NCBI RefSeq assembly: GCF_030864005.1
Contig: NZ_CP132976.1
Coordinates: 1,364,001-1,428,000, forward strand
Direction: 5' to 3'
Length of the DNA: 64,000 bases
From: Achromobacter seleniivolatilans
Lineage (GTDB): Bacteria > Pseudomonadota > Gammaproteobacteria > Burkholderiales > Burkholderiaceae_B
Shown here: one piece after another, positions 33,958-43,397 of the stretch
Position numbering within the stretch: position 1 is the first letter of the stretch
Layout of the letters: each line of letters opens with the position of its first letter
Program-made: the position numbers and the translations under genes
The notes under the pieces: generated by a model
Databases searched by the model: none
The model's input: only the letters and a program-made list of their open reading frames with translations
What the model was told of the DNA's origin: nothing

Positions 33958-34721
33958 GCGAGGCATTGCTTAAAGTATCCGGACTCACCATGCGGTTCGG
34001 CGGTTTGTTGGCCGTTGACAGCGTGGCGTTCGAAGTCAAATCCGACGAGGTGTTTGCCATCATCGGCCCCAATGGGGCCGGCAAGACCACGGTGTTCAAC
34101 TGCGTGGGCGGGTTTTACGCGCCGACGGCAGGCGATATCCTCATGGACGACAAGCCGATCACTGGCTTGCCCAGCCATAAGGTGGCGCGGCACGGACTGG
34201 TGCGCACGTTTCAGAACGTGCGCCTGTTCAAGCAACTGACGGTGCTGGAAAACCTGCTGGTTGCGCAGCACACGCAGGTGGAGTCGCGCCTGTTGCCGGG
34301 TCTGTTGAAGCTGAAAGGCTACCGGCAGTCCGAAGCCGATGCGCTCTCGCGTGCCGCGCAATGGCTGGACTTCATGGGTCTGCGTGAATTCGCCAACCGG
34401 GAGGCCGGCAATCTGGCCTATGGCCATCAACGCCGCCTGGAGATCGCGCGCTGCATGATCACCAAGCCGCGCTTGCTGATGCTGGACGAACCGGCGGCGG
34501 GTCTGAACCCTCACGAGAAGCGCGACTTGCAATCGCTTATCGATCAGCTGCGGCGCGAGTTTGGCGTTGCGGTGCTGCTGATTGAGCACGACATGAGCCT
34601 GATCATGGGCATTTCGGATCGTATTCTGGTTATGGAACACGGCAAGCCCATTACTACCGGCACCCCCGAGCAGGTGCGCAACGACGAGCGCGTCATCAAA
34701 GCGTACCTGGGGGAGGAATAA
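33954..34721 (+). CDS. livG: Branched-chain amino acid ABC transporter ATP-binding protein LivG
   Basis: The 255-aa ATPase has Walker [10 protein letters not shown] near residue 38, Q-loop [14 protein letters not shown], signature [13 protein letters not shown], Walker [14 protein letters not shown] and H-loop [14 protein letters not shown]. The YGHQRR signature and PAAGLN segment separate LivG from LivF. One-base overlap (TAATG) with livF. Confidence 0.95.
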   Translation: MSEALLKVSGLTMRFGGLLAVDSVAFEVKSDEVFAIIGPNGAGKTTVFNCVGGFYAPTAGDILMDDKPITGLPSHKVARHGLVRTFQNVRLFKQLTVLENLLVAQHTQVESRLLPGLLKLKGYRQSEADALSRAAQWLDFMGLREFANREAGNLAYGHQRRLEIARCMITKPRLLMLDEPAAGLNPHEKRDLQSLIDQLRREFGVAVLLIEHDMSLIMGISDRILVMEHGKPITTGTPEQVRNDERVIKAYLGEE

Positions 34722-35422
34722 TGCTTAAGCTGGAAAACATACACACCTACTACGGCGCCATTCAGGCGTTGAACGGGGTGTCGGTGGAAGTCCAACAGGG
34801 CGAGATCGTCACGCTGATTGGCGCCAACGGCGCAGGCAAGACGACGCTGCTGATGACCGTCTGCGGAAATCCCAGAGCCAAGGAAGGCAAGGTTACCTTC
34901 GAAGGCGAGGACATCACGAACAAAGACACGCACCACATCATGCGTAGCGGCATCGCCATTTCGCCGGAAGGCCGCCGGGTTTTCAAGGACCTGACGGTTG
35001 CCGAGAACCTGATGATGGGCGGCTTCTTCTCCAAGCGAGCAGAGATTGAAGCGGGCATCGAGCACGTCTATGGGCTGTTTCCGCGTTTGAAGGAACGTTC
35101 CGCCCAACGCGCCGGCCTGATGTCGGGCGGTGAACAGCAGATGCTGGCTATCGGCCGCGCGCTCATGACGCGTCCGCGCCTGCTGCTGTTGGATGAGCCG
35201 ACTTTGGGCTTGGCCCCGCTGGTGATTGCGCAGATTTTCGACATCATCCGCGAAATCCGGGAGCAGGGCGTGACGGTGTTCCTGGTGGAGCAAAATGCAA
35301 ACAAGGCGCTGGGCGTTGCGGATCGCGGCTACGTGCTGGAAAACGGCCGAGTCGTTCTGCAAGACACCGGCGCCAATTTGCTGGTCAACGATCAGGTGCG
35401 CAAAGCGTACCTGGGCGGCTGA
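34721..35422 (+). CDS. livF: Branched-chain amino acid ABC transporter ATP-binding protein LivF
   Basis: The 233-aa ATPase has Walker A GANGAGKTT near residue 36, signature LMSGGEQQMLAIGRALM, Walker B LLLLDEPTLGLAP and H-loop FLVEQNANKALGVAD, all diagnostic of LivF. It is the last gene of the operon, and a strong terminator follows 37 bases later. Confidence 0.95.
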   Translation: MLKLENIHTYYGAIQALNGVSVEVQQGEIVTLIGANGAGKTTLLMTVCGNPRAKEGKVTFEGEDITNKDTHHIMRSGIAISPEGRRVFKDLTVAENLMMGGFFSKRAEIEAGIEHVYGLFPRLKERSAQRAGLMSGGEQQMLAIGRALMTRPRLLLLDEPTLGLAPLVIAQIFDIIREIREQGVTVFLVEQNANKALGVADRGYVLENGRVVLQDTGANLLVNDQVRKAYLGG

Positions 35423-35458
35423 CGCCTTCGTTGATCCATTCCCCGCGAAGGGAAATTG

Positions 35459-35486
35459 GGCGCATCGAAAGATGCGCCTTTTTTTT
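35459..35486 (+). terminator. Terminator of the liv operon
   Basis: GGCGCATC-GAAA-GATGCGCC, a GNRA-type tetraloop, followed by eight T residues. Near-ideal intrinsic terminator. Confidence 0.95.
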
Positions 35487-35496
35487 GTTCAACCCG

Positions 35497-36240
35497 CTAC
35501 GCCGCAATAAGCGCTTCCGGCTGATCTGCCTGGTAGTGCGAAATTGCCGCGCGGGCCAGCGCATCGATCGAATCCGTCAGCGTCACGCCCAGGCTGGCGC
35601 GCAGCGCGTGCGGTACGGCCAACGGCAGTTCGGTGCAGCCCAGCACCACGGCATCTGCGCCGCGGGCCTTGAGCAAAGCGATGCACTCAGCCGCAGGCGC
35701 AAACGCCTCTTCCAGACGGTTGCCCTTGACTGCGCGGATCGAGCCCATGCAGTAGCGCTCGACTTCATCATCGTTGGGCACAATACATTCATAGCCCTGC
35801 GCTTCCAGGTGCTTCTGATACAGCCCCAGCTTCAATGTGGCCGCCGTGCCCATCAAACCGATGCGCCCGCTGGACAATCCCAGACGGCGCAGGTCATCCG
35901 CGACCGCTTGAATAATGTGCAGCACCGGCAGGCCGGTAGACGCCGCGATCTCGTCATACCAAAGATGGGCGGTGTTGCACGGAATGGCGATCAACTGCGC
36001 GCCGGATTGCTCCAGAAAGCGCACGCCATCAACCATATGAGGCAGCGGGCTGGCGCCGCCGGCCATATAGGCGCTGGACCGGTCGGGGATACGGGGATCG
36101 TTACGCAGCAAGGTCGGGATGTGCTGCTGATCAATTGCGGCGGGCGTAAGCGCCGCCAAACGGAGCGCAAATGCTGCGCCGGCCATCGGGCCCATGCCGC
36201 CTAATACACCCAGGTAGCAGTCCTGGGAAAACGTCTTCAC
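35497..36240 (-). CDS. Aspartate/glutamate racemase-family protein (YgeA-like)
   Basis: The 247-aa cofactor-independent racemase has both catalytic cysteines: IPCNTAHLW near residue 92 and VLGCTELPL near 205, and the N-terminal YLGVLGGMGPMAG. The GTG at 36240 has GGAG 8 bases upstream and gives the family-typical N terminus MKTFSQDCYLGVLGG; starts at 36264/36267 would overlap the deacylase stop. It follows an N-acyl-D-amino-acid deacylase by less than 20 bases, so it may convert the released D-amino acid (Asp, Glu or broader) to the L form. Confidence 0.88.
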   Translation of the reverse strand: MKTFSQDCYLGVLGGMGPMAGAAFALRLAALTPAAIDQQHIPTLLRNDPRIPDRSSAYMAGGASPLPHMVDGVRFLEQSGAQLIAIPCNTAHLWYDEIAASTGLPVLHIIQAVADDLRRLGLSSGRIGLMGTAATLKLGLYQKHLEAQGYECIVPNDDEVERYCMGSIRAVKGNRLEEAFAPAAECIALLKARGADAVVLGCTELPLAVPHALRASLGVTLTDSIDALARAAISHYQADQPEALIAA

Positions 36241-36256
36241 TTTATAAACTCCGTGC

Positions 36257-37723
36257 TCATGCATCACCGGGCGTCAGAACTTGGCCCGGGCGTTCAGTGC
36301 TGGTCTGTTGCCCGTCCCATACCCGCTTGCCATTGACCCAAACCGCATGGATACCTTGGCTAGCCTGAATGGGAGCTGAAAAAGTGGCCACATCTGTCAC
36401 CGTGGCGGGATCGAACAGCACCAGATCAGCATAATACGCCTCGCGCAGCAGACCGCGCTGGGAGACCCCGTACTGGCTGGCAGCCAAGCCCGTCATTTTG
36501 TGGATTGCGGCTTCCAGCGACAACAATTGCTGCTCGCGCACCATCGTGCGCAGCACATTGGTGAACGTGCCCCATTGGCGGGGGTGCGGGTGCGGATCGA
36601 ATGGCAGCCCATCCGAGCCGACCATCGTCAGCGGATGCGTGAAAATGCGGTTGACGTCGGCCGGGTCCATCAGAAAATAGATCGCGCCGGCTGGCGTCAG
36701 ACGGGCGACAGCGGCTTCGTCATCCAGACCCAGTTCGGCCATGACCTCGCTGAAGTCGCGGCCGGTGGCTTCCGGATACCCTTTGGACCACGTGATCATC
36801 GTGCGGCTGGCCAGCCGCGCGCGGTCCAGCCGCAGCATGGTGGACGTGGCCGGGTAGGGATGGCAATCCAGGCAGACAGGCTGGCGGGCGGCGGCGCGGC
36901 TGATGATGTCCAGCGTTTCACGCGTGCGGCCATGATTGCGTTCGCCCGCCAATTTGTGATGAGAAAACACCACGCGGCAATCGAGTTCGCGGCCGATCAA
37001 CAGCGCTTCTTCCATTGCCGGCACGATATGGTCGGCTTCGTCGCGCAAATGGGTGGCGTAGATGCCGCGGCGGCCGGAATCTGCTGCGGCTTTCAGCGGC
37101 AGGCACACGTCGATGATTTCGTCCGTGGGCGCGGCGCTGGCCGGTGGATAGAAAGTGCCGGTGGACACGCCGAAAGCGCCAGCGTCCAACGCTTCTTGCA
37201 TCAGCTCGCGCATCGCTGTGCGCTCCTCGCCGTTGGCCGCGCGCGAAGTGTCGTCCATGACTGCCACGCGCAAGGTGGTGTGACCCACCAGCGCAATGAC
37301 GTTGACGGCGGCGGGCGTGCTGCGCAGCGCGTCCATCCAGGCCAGGAACGTGCCGAAGCGGAACAGTTCGTTGGGCCCCAACAGATCCAGCGGCTGCGGA
37401 ATATCGGCGCGTACGAGCGGCGCCAGACTGATCCCGCAGTTGCCGGTTACGACCGTGGTGATGCCTTGCGACACCTTGGGCAGCATGTCTGGATGCGCCA
37501 GCAGGTAGCCATCATCGTGCGTGTGTGAATCGATAAACCCCGGCGCCAGAACCTGCCCCCGGCCATCGATCACGGGCACGCCAGCAGGATGGGCAAAGTT
37601 GCCAACCGCCACGATGCGGTCGCCCAGCACGGCCAGGTCGCCCTGACGCGCAGGGTCGCCCGAGCCATCGATAAGCGTGGCGCCCGCCACGATGAAGTCT
37701 GCCTGCAAGACGCGTTCCGTCAT
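36257..37723 (-). CDS. N-acyl-D-amino-acid deacylase (D-aminoacylase)
   Basis: The 488-aa amidohydrolase-superfamily zinc enzyme releases D-amino acids from N-acyl forms. Metal ligands are visible: SHTHDD near residue 66, the conserved Cys in TVVTGNCGISLAPL near 96, H in IYATHLRDEAD near 220, H in VFSHHKLAGERN near 250 and the catalytic Asp in MVGSDGLPFDPH near 366. The C terminus FDPATVTDVATF is typical of the family. It lies between a Bug receptor gene (9 bases upstream) and an Asp/Glu racemase (downstream), forming one operon. Confidence 0.9.
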   Translation of the reverse strand: MTERVLQADFIVAGATLIDGSGDPARQGDLAVLGDRIVAVGNFAHPAGVPVIDGRGQVLAPGFIDSHTHDDGYLLAHPDMLPKVSQGITTVVTGNCGISLAPLVRADIPQPLDLLGPNELFRFGTFLAWMDALRSTPAAVNVIALVGHTTLRVAVMDDTSRAANGEERTAMRELMQEALDAGAFGVSTGTFYPPASAAPTDEIIDVCLPLKAAADSGRRGIYATHLRDEADHIVPAMEEALLIGRELDCRVVFSHHKLAGERNHGRTRETLDIISRAAARQPVCLDCHPYPATSTMLRLDRARLASRTMITWSKGYPEATGRDFSEVMAELGLDDEAAVARLTPAGAIYFLMDPADVNRIFTHPLTMVGSDGLPFDPHPHPRQWGTFTNVLRTMVREQQLLSLEAAIHKMTGLAASQYGVSQRGLLREAYYADLVLFDPATVTDVATFSAPIQASQGIHAVWVNGKRVWDGQQTSTERPGQVLTPGDA

Positions 37724-37732
37724 AAGAGCTGC

Positions 37733-38710
37733 TTAGTCCAGTTTTTCGATGCCGGCGGTTTCGATGATCTTCTGCCATTTGACCGTTTCACGATCGATCA
37801 GCTGCTTGAATTCCTCTGGCGAACCGGTAGCGGGTTCTGCGCCCAAGGTCGCAAGGCCGGTGCGCACTTCGGGCGCCTGCAACGCCTTTTGGATTGCTTT
37901 GTTCAGGGTCGCAACCACGTCGGCAGGCGTGCCTTTGGGAGCCACCACGCCGCCCCAGGCGACGGTCTCATAGCCCTTCAGACCGGACTCGTCCAACGTC
38001 GGGACGTCGGGCATCAGCGACAGGCGCTTCAAGCTGCTGACGCCAATGGCGCGGACCTTGCCGCTTTTGACCAGCGGGCCGGCTTCTGATGTGTTGACGA
38101 ACAAATAGTCCAGACGTCCGCCCAGCAGGTCCTGAATGGCGGCCGGACCGCCGTTGTACGGGATGAACATGACATCGACCTTGGCCATGCTTTTGAACAG
38201 CTCACCGCCCATGTGGCCGGTGGTGCCCACGCCGGATGCCCCGTAGGACAGGCGGCCAGGCTGCTGGCGGGCGAGGTCGATCAGGCCCTGCACGCTTTTG
38301 ACGGGAGAATCTGCGGGCACGATCAGCGCGTTGTACAGGTCGAACATGTGCGCGACCGGGGTCAGGTCTTGATCCACGTCGTAGGGCAGGCGCTTGAACA
38401 GCGAACGGTTGACGGCTAGCGTGTTGATGTTTCCGTAGCCAACGGTATAGCCGTCAGGCGCGCCGCGCTTGACCAGAGCGATGCCGATGTTGCCGGCAGC
38501 GCCCGGGCGGTTTTCCACGACCATGGTGGCGCCGGTGTCCTTGGCAATCTGGGTCGTGATCAGGCGCGACAGCACATCGGGCGAACCGCCCGCCGCCGAC
38601 GGCACCACAAAGGTGATGGGCTTGTCTGGGTAGGCGCCGGCCGAGGCGGCGCTGGCAAAGGAAGCGCTGATGGCCAGCGCGGTCAGACAGCGAAGGAATT
38701 TGCGTTGCAT
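37733..38710 (-). CDS. Bug-family (TctC-like) periplasmic receptor
   Basis: The 325-aa receptor has a signal peptide ending SAASAGAYP (near residue 27) and Bug motifs PDKPITFVVPSAAGGSPD and MVVENRPGAAGNIG. It is first gene of the cassette with the D-aminoacylase and racemase; D-amino-acid derivatives or the acyl group are therefore plausible ligands (inference). No TctAB partner is encoded nearby. AAGGGG precedes the ATG. Confidence 0.9.
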   Translation of the reverse strand: MQRKFLRCLTALAISASFASAASAGAYPDKPITFVVPSAAGGSPDVLSRLITTQIAKDTGATMVVENRPGAAGNIGIALVKRGAPDGYTVGYGNINTLAVNRSLFKRLPYDVDQDLTPVAHMFDLYNALIVPADSPVKSVQGLIDLARQQPGRLSYGASGVGTTGHMGGELFKSMAKVDVMFIPYNGGPAAIQDLLGGRLDYLFVNTSEAGPLVKSGKVRAIGVSSLKRLSLMPDVPTLDESGLKGYETVAWGGVVAPKGTPADVVATLNKAIQKALQAPEVRTGLATLGAEPATGSPEEFKQLIDRETVKWQKIIETAGIEKLD

Positions 38711-38829
38711 GGTGGATTTCCCCTTGTTTTCTTGTGTTGAGGGGCGCAGATTACACCCGCTGTGCGGCGCAGCATCATCGAAAAATGTCGCAATCCTATA
38801 ATCCGGCGTTATCGATCAAGGGGAAAAAA

Positions 38830-39789
38830 ATGGAAGCGGACGCCTATGCCGACGAGGTAGGCCCGAGCGCCGGGCGGCCACTGAATCTGCGCCAGATTGA
38901 GGTGTTCCGCGCCATCATGATGGCCGGATCGATCAGTGGCGCGGGACGCATGTTGCACGTGTCGCAACCCGCGGTCAGCCGGGTGCTGGCGCTGACGGAA
39001 AGCCGTTTGGGCTACCGCCTGTTCGAGCGGGTCAAGAGCCGCCTGTCGCCCACCGCCGAGGCACGTCGCCTGTATGCCGAGGTGGAACAGGTCTATGGCG
39101 GGATCGAGCGGGTGAACGATCTGGCGGCGAGCCTGGGGCAGTCGGGCGCGGGTATGTTGAAGATCGTGGCCAGCGCCAGCTTTGGGCAGCGCCTGATTCC
39201 GATGGCGCTGGACCGGTTTCGCGGCCGCAATGCCGATGCGCGGGTGGATTACCGCAGCGTTACCTTTGACGAGCTTGCGGCATATTTTCTTTCGGGCAAG
39301 GCCGACATCGGCATTTCCATGCAGCCGCCAGACCATCCCAACCTGACGTCGGTGCGATTGGCTCGGGTGCCGGTGATTTGCGTGATGCCCAAAAACCATC
39401 CGCTGGCCAGCCATCAAGTGGTGCACCCGGAGGATTTTGCGTCGGCGGCATGGATCGGCTATCCGCAGGACACGCCGCTGGGCCATGCGTTGAAACCGTT
39501 CTTTGGCGCAGGGCCGCGCTGCGCGGCAGCCGTCGAGGTGCATTCGCCCGTGACGGCCTGTTCATTCGTTCAACAGGGATTGGGGCCAGCCTTGGTGGAC
39601 GCGTGGTGCGTCACCCCGGATCAGGCGGCGCACATGGTGTTGCGGCCGATCTTGCCCGAAGCCAGCGTCGAAATATGGGCCACGCACTCCAATCTGAGCG
39701 CGCCGCCCTTGCTGGCGCGGCGGTTTCTGGCGGCGGTGAAGAAGACGCTGGAAGCTGCGGCGTTGCCCACGCAGGCGGATGTTGCGTGA
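38830..39789 (+). CDS. LysR-family regulator of the D-amino-acid cassette
   Basis: The 319-aa LTTR has its HTH at about residues 32-54 (GSISGAGRMLHVSQPAVSRV) and a substrate-binding domain from about 110. The ATG at 38830 follows AAGGGG by 7 bases. It is divergent from the Bug/deacylase/racemase operon, with a TATAAT-like box (38797-38802) and a weak ATAA-N7-TTAT repeat in the gap. Its closest-sounding relatives control amino-acid catabolism, but the inducer is unknown. Confidence 0.9.
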   Translation: MEADAYADEVGPSAGRPLNLRQIEVFRAIMMAGSISGAGRMLHVSQPAVSRVLALTESRLGYRLFERVKSRLSPTAEARRLYAEVEQVYGGIERVNDLAASLGQSGAGMLKIVASASFGQRLIPMALDRFRGRNADARVDYRSVTFDELAAYFLSGKADIGISMQPPDHPNLTSVRLARVPVICVMPKNHPLASHQVVHPEDFASAAWIGYPQDTPLGHALKPFFGAGPRCAAAVEVHSPVTACSFVQQGLGPALVDAWCVTPDQAAHMVLRPILPEASVEIWATHSNLSAPPLLARRFLAAVKKTLEAAALPTQADVA

Positions 39790-39840
39790 TTGTTAAGCGG
39801 GCCGGGGTTTGCGCGCACGGGCGTTTACCCCGGTACCCGC

Positions 39841-40452
39841 TTACAGACCTTCGGCTTTCAAAGCGGCCTGCACGGCCTTGTCGGCTTCCATGCGCTTGAA
39901 GAAGGCGGCCAGGTTGTCTAGCCCGGACAGATCCACTTCCTTCGCGTGCGCCCAGCGCAGCACGACGTACAGGTACGCGTCTGCGATCGACGGCGCGTTG
40001 CCCGTCAGGTAGGACTTGCCGGCCAGTTGCGCATCGAGTTGCGCGAACAGCTTGGTCAGCAGCGTCGACGCAGAGCCTGCCAATTCCTTCTGAGCCTTCT
40101 CGTCGGTCAAGAAGCGAGACGCGCCAAAGATCATGGAGAAGGTCTTGTGGATGTCGGAATTGATAAAGCCGACCCAGCGGCGCACGTCAGCGCGCGAACG
40201 CGCAGTGCCATCGCCCAGCAACTTGCTTTCCGGAGCCTGTTCAGCCAGGTATTCCAGAATGGCGGCGTTCTGCGTGACGGTCCAGCCGCCATCGGTCAGA
40301 GCGGGCACGGCACCCAGCGGATTGACCTTCAGGAACTCGGGGCCCTTGAGTTCTTCGCGGCTGAGTTTGTGCGCCTCGTAGGGCTTTCCCACCCACTCCA
40401 GAACAATGTGGGAAGCGAGCGAGCACGCGCCGGGCATGTAGTACAGTTTCAT
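39841..40452 (-). CDS. Glutathione S-transferase (beta-class type)
   Basis: The 203-aa protein begins MKLYYMPGACSLASHIVL, the bacterial beta-class signature in which Cys10 contacts glutathione. The cis-Pro motif NPLGAVPAL and GSH-binding TQNAAILEYLAEQ follow, then an all-helical C-terminal domain (NAPSIADAYLY N-capping box). Likely a cytosolic detoxification enzyme. GGAGACTCC precedes the ATG. Confidence 0.92.
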   Translation of the reverse strand: MKLYYMPGACSLASHIVLEWVGKPYEAHKLSREELKGPEFLKVNPLGAVPALTDGGWTVTQNAAILEYLAEQAPESKLLGDGTARSRADVRRWVGFINSDIHKTFSMIFGASRFLTDEKAQKELAGSASTLLTKLFAQLDAQLAGKSYLTGNAPSIADAYLYVVLRWAHAKEVDLSGLDNLAAFFKRMEADKAVQAALKAEGL

Positions 40453-40589
40453 GTAAGGGAGTCTCCTAAGAGGAAAGACGGGAGGCCCCCCGTCCTTGGG
40501 CGCTATGGTACGCCACCTGCGGCGCAGTCCGCATCACTCTGCCTTGCCTCTTGCGCCCGCATTCAATCCAGTTGCCGCCGGAGATGTCC

Positions 40590-41762
40590 ATGCAGTCACG
40601 CACCGCCGCGAGCATGCGCGCGTTACCCTTTTTTGTTGCGTTGACGGCCCTTGCCGCTGCGTTCTCCGTGACCGCTGCGCCCGCGGGCGCAGCGCAAGAG
40701 CCTCTGTCCGTTGCGGCTCGGGTGACGCCTGTGGTGGGTGGCCTGGATCACCCCTGGGCTATGGCCTTCTTGCCTGACGGCGGCGTGCTGATCACGGAGC
40801 GTCCCGGCAACCTGCGTCTGTTGCGTACTCCCGGCGGACTGTCCAAACCGTTGACCGGCGTGCCCAAAGTGGCCGCGCAGGGGCAGGGCGGTTTGTTGGA
40901 TGTGGCGCTGTCGCCGGACTTTGCCAAGGACCGCTACGTCTATCTGTCCTATGCCGAATCGGATGGCAGCAAGAGCGGCACGGCGGTTGGCCGTGGGCGT
41001 CTGTCTGACGATGCAACTGGCTTGCAGGATTTCAAAGTGCTGTTCAGGCAGGAACCAAAGCTGTCTTCAGGTCTGCACTTTGGGTCGCGGCTGGTGTTTG
41101 ACGGCAAGGGTTATCTGTTTATCTCGCTGGGCGAAAACAATCAGCGTCCGACGGCGCAGGAACTGGGCAAGCTGCAAGGCAAGGTGGTGCGTCTGAAGGT
41201 TGACGGCTCCGTGCCTGCCGACAACCCCTTCGTAGGCAAGGCGGGCGCGCGTCCGGAAATCTGGTCGTATGGCCACCGCAATCCGCAAGGCATGGCGCTG
41301 AATCCGTGGACCGGCGCTCTTTGGGAAAACGAGCATGGCCCGCGCGGCGGCGACGAGATCAATCTGGTTCAGCCCGGCAAGAACTACGGCTGGCCGCTCG
41401 CAACGTATGGCATCAACTATTCAGGCGAGCCGATCCCCGAGGCTCGTGGCGAGACCGCGCCCGGCACCGAGCAACCGCTGTTCTGGTGGGCAAAGTCGCC
41501 CGCCATCAGCGGCATGGCGTTCTATAACGCCGACCGGTTCCCGGCTTGGCAAAAGTCGGTGTTCATTGGGGCGTTGGCCAATCAAAACCTGATCCGGCTG
41601 ACCTTGGACGGCAATCGTGTAGTGGGACAGGAGTGGCTGCTGGTAGACAGAAAGAGCCGGATACGCGACGTGCGGCAAGGGCCGGACGGTTATGTGTATG
41701 TGCTGACCGATGCTTCACCCGGCCAATTGCTGCGGGTAGCGCCGGCCGAATCGGGAGGGTGA
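40590..41762 (+). CDS. PQQ-dependent aldose sugar dehydrogenase (YliI/Asd-like), periplasmic
   Basis: The 390-aa protein has a signal peptide (cleavage after PAGAAQ near residue 35) and the six-bladed soluble glucose/aldose dehydrogenase propeller: GLDHPWAMAFLPDGGVLITE near residue 48, SSGLHFGSRLVFDGKGYL, WSYGHRNPQGMALNP and ENEHGPRGGDEINL, which bind PQQ and Ca. The ATG at 40590 is chosen because GGAG lies 6 bases upstream; an ATG at 40584 has no room for an SD. The final 4 bases precede a GST gene. PQQ synthesis genes are not in the window. Confidence 0.88.
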   Translation: MQSRTAASMRALPFFVALTALAAAFSVTAAPAGAAQEPLSVAARVTPVVGGLDHPWAMAFLPDGGVLITERPGNLRLLRTPGGLSKPLTGVPKVAAQGQGGLLDVALSPDFAKDRYVYLSYAESDGSKSGTAVGRGRLSDDATGLQDFKVLFRQEPKLSSGLHFGSRLVFDGKGYLFISLGENNQRPTAQELGKLQGKVVRLKVDGSVPADNPFVGKAGARPEIWSYGHRNPQGMALNPWTGALWENEHGPRGGDEINLVQPGKNYGWPLATYGINYSGEPIPEARGETAPGTEQPLFWWAKSPAISGMAFYNADRFPAWQKSVFIGALANQNLIRLTLDGNRVVGQEWLLVDRKSRIRDVRQGPDGYVYVLTDASPGQLLRVAPAESGG

Positions 41763-41765
41763 GCG

Positions 41766-42404
41766 ATGAAAACCTATGAACTGATCGGATCTGCGGGCTG
41801 CGGCTCGGCCATTGTCGAAATGGCGCTGGTGCTGGCGAACGTGCCGCACACGCTGACAGACGTGCCCTATTTGAAACCGGGCCCCGAACGCGACCGCCTG
41901 CTGCACCTGAATCCGCTAGGTCAGGTGCCTACGCTCATCACACCGGATGGCGAGGTCATGACGGAAAGCGCGGCAATGATTCTGCATCTGCACGATGTGG
42001 CGCCGCTGGCGGGTCTTGCCCCGGCAGCCGACAAACCCGAGCGGGCGCGTTTCCTGAATCTGCTGGTGCGTCTGGTGGGGGCGATTTACCCCACCTTTAC
42101 CTATGGCGACAACCCGCCGCAATGGACCCCGGACGGTCAGGCGGCTGACTATTTGCGTGAGCGGGTGCATGCGCGTCGGGCGGAGTTGTGGCAGGAGCTG
42201 GATCGCCAGGCCGGCGCGCCGCATATGCTGGGCCGGCGCTTTTCCGCGCTGGATCTGTATGTGACGGTCATGACGCATTGGCGCCCCGGGCCAGCCTGGT
42301 TTGAGTCCGCGTGCCCGGCCTTGACTGCGGTGGCGCGTGAAGCGGCGTTGGAACCCAACGTGGCGCGCGTGCTGCGGCGGAATTTTCCGCCGCCCACCGA
42401 ATAA
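41766..42404 (+). CDS. Glutathione S-transferase-like protein
   Basis: The 212-aa protein has a thioredoxin-like N-terminal domain (YELIGSAGCGSAIVEMALVL; NPLGQVPTLITPDGEVMTES with the cis-Pro and GSH-binding E-S pair) and a helical C-terminal domain (GRRFSALDLYVTVMTHW). Only 3 bases separate it from the sugar dehydrogenase stop, with GGAGGG overlapping the end of that gene, so it is cotranscribed. Only distantly similar to the GST at 39841. Confidence 0.88.
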   Translation: MKTYELIGSAGCGSAIVEMALVLANVPHTLTDVPYLKPGPERDRLLHLNPLGQVPTLITPDGEVMTESAAMILHLHDVAPLAGLAPAADKPERARFLNLLVRLVGAIYPTFTYGDNPPQWTPDGQAADYLRERVHARRAELWQELDRQAGAPHMLGRRFSALDLYVTVMTHWRPGPAWFESACPALTAVAREAALEPNVARVLRRNFPPPTE

Positions 42405-42410
42405 GAAGAT

Positions 42411-43325
42411 CTAGCGCTTGGGGCGGCGTTTGGCGCGGCTTTTATTGCGCGCCTCGCGCACGGCGATGTAGACGCCGCTGCCGGCAATGAATAGCGCGCC
42501 CAGATAGGAATAGGCGTCGGGAGCCTCGCGCCAGAAAATCCAGCCCAGAATCGTGGCCCAGATCAGACCGGTGTAGTCAAACGGCGCCACGACCGAGGCG
42601 GGGCCGATGCGGAAACCCTGCGTGATGAGGGCCAGGCCCAGCGTGCTGAACAGCGCGACTCCAGCAAAGTACGGCATGTCTGCCATGGCAGGCGTCTGCC
42701 AGACCCACGGCAGCCCCACCGAGCTGCATACCAATTGCCCCAGCACGATGTAGAACGTCGTGGTCAGCATGCCTTCGCCACGGCTGATGCCGCGCGCGGT
42801 AATCATCATGACGGCGTAGAGCAGGGCGGTGGTCAGGGGCAGCAACGTGGCCGCCTGAAAGGCATCAGTGCCTGGGCGCACAACGATCAACACGCCAGCA
42901 AACCCCGCCAACACCGCGAGCCAACGGCGGCCGTCCACGCGTTCTTTCAGAATCATCACCGACAAAGCGGTAACGAACAGCGGCGCCGCAAACGCGATGG
43001 CAGTGGCTTCCGCGAGCGGTAGCGCCCGCAGGCCCAGGTAGAAGCAACAGGCGGACACGACGTTAATGGCGCCGCGTGTCAGGTGCAGACCCAGGTGGGT
43101 GGTGTAGAGCACGCGCCGGCCGCCCAGCCACACGGCCAGCGTCATCACAAATGGGAGCGCGATGACGGCGCGCAGAAACAGGATTTGCAGCGGGTTATAG
43201 CTTGCGCCGAGCCACTTGGCATTGGCGTCACTAAGCGTCAGGAAGAAAATGCCGCCCACCACGCAGGCTATGCCTGCAGCGGCGGAGTGCTCGCGGGCGG
43301 CGGGTAATACAGTCGAGGAAGACAT
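42411..43325 (-). CDS. EamA/DMT-family transporter
   Basis: The 304-aa protein has ten hydrophobic segments in two EamA repeats (residues about 17-145 and 155-290), for instance GIACVVGGIFFLTLSDANAK and PFDYTGLIWATILGWIFWRE. Such proteins export amino acids or other metabolites; no substrate can be named. The basic tail KSRAKRRPKR is cytosolic. It converges on the GST gene. Confidence 0.88.
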   Translation of the reverse strand: MSSSTVLPAAREHSAAAGIACVVGGIFFLTLSDANAKWLGASYNPLQILFLRAVIALPFVMTLAVWLGGRRVLYTTHLGLHLTRGAINVVSACCFYLGLRALPLAEATAIAFAAPLFVTALSVMILKERVDGRRWLAVLAGFAGVLIVVRPGTDAFQAATLLPLTTALLYAVMMITARGISRGEGMLTTTFYIVLGQLVCSSVGLPWVWQTPAMADMPYFAGVALFSTLGLALITQGFRIGPASVVAPFDYTGLIWATILGWIFWREAPDAYSYLGALFIAGSGVYIAVREARNKSRAKRRPKR

Positions 43326-43397
43326 CTGAAACCTGCAAGATCGGCGGTTCCTGCCGCCGTGGGGATTGGGGACGTGCGCAAGCAGTGGCGGGGCCGA

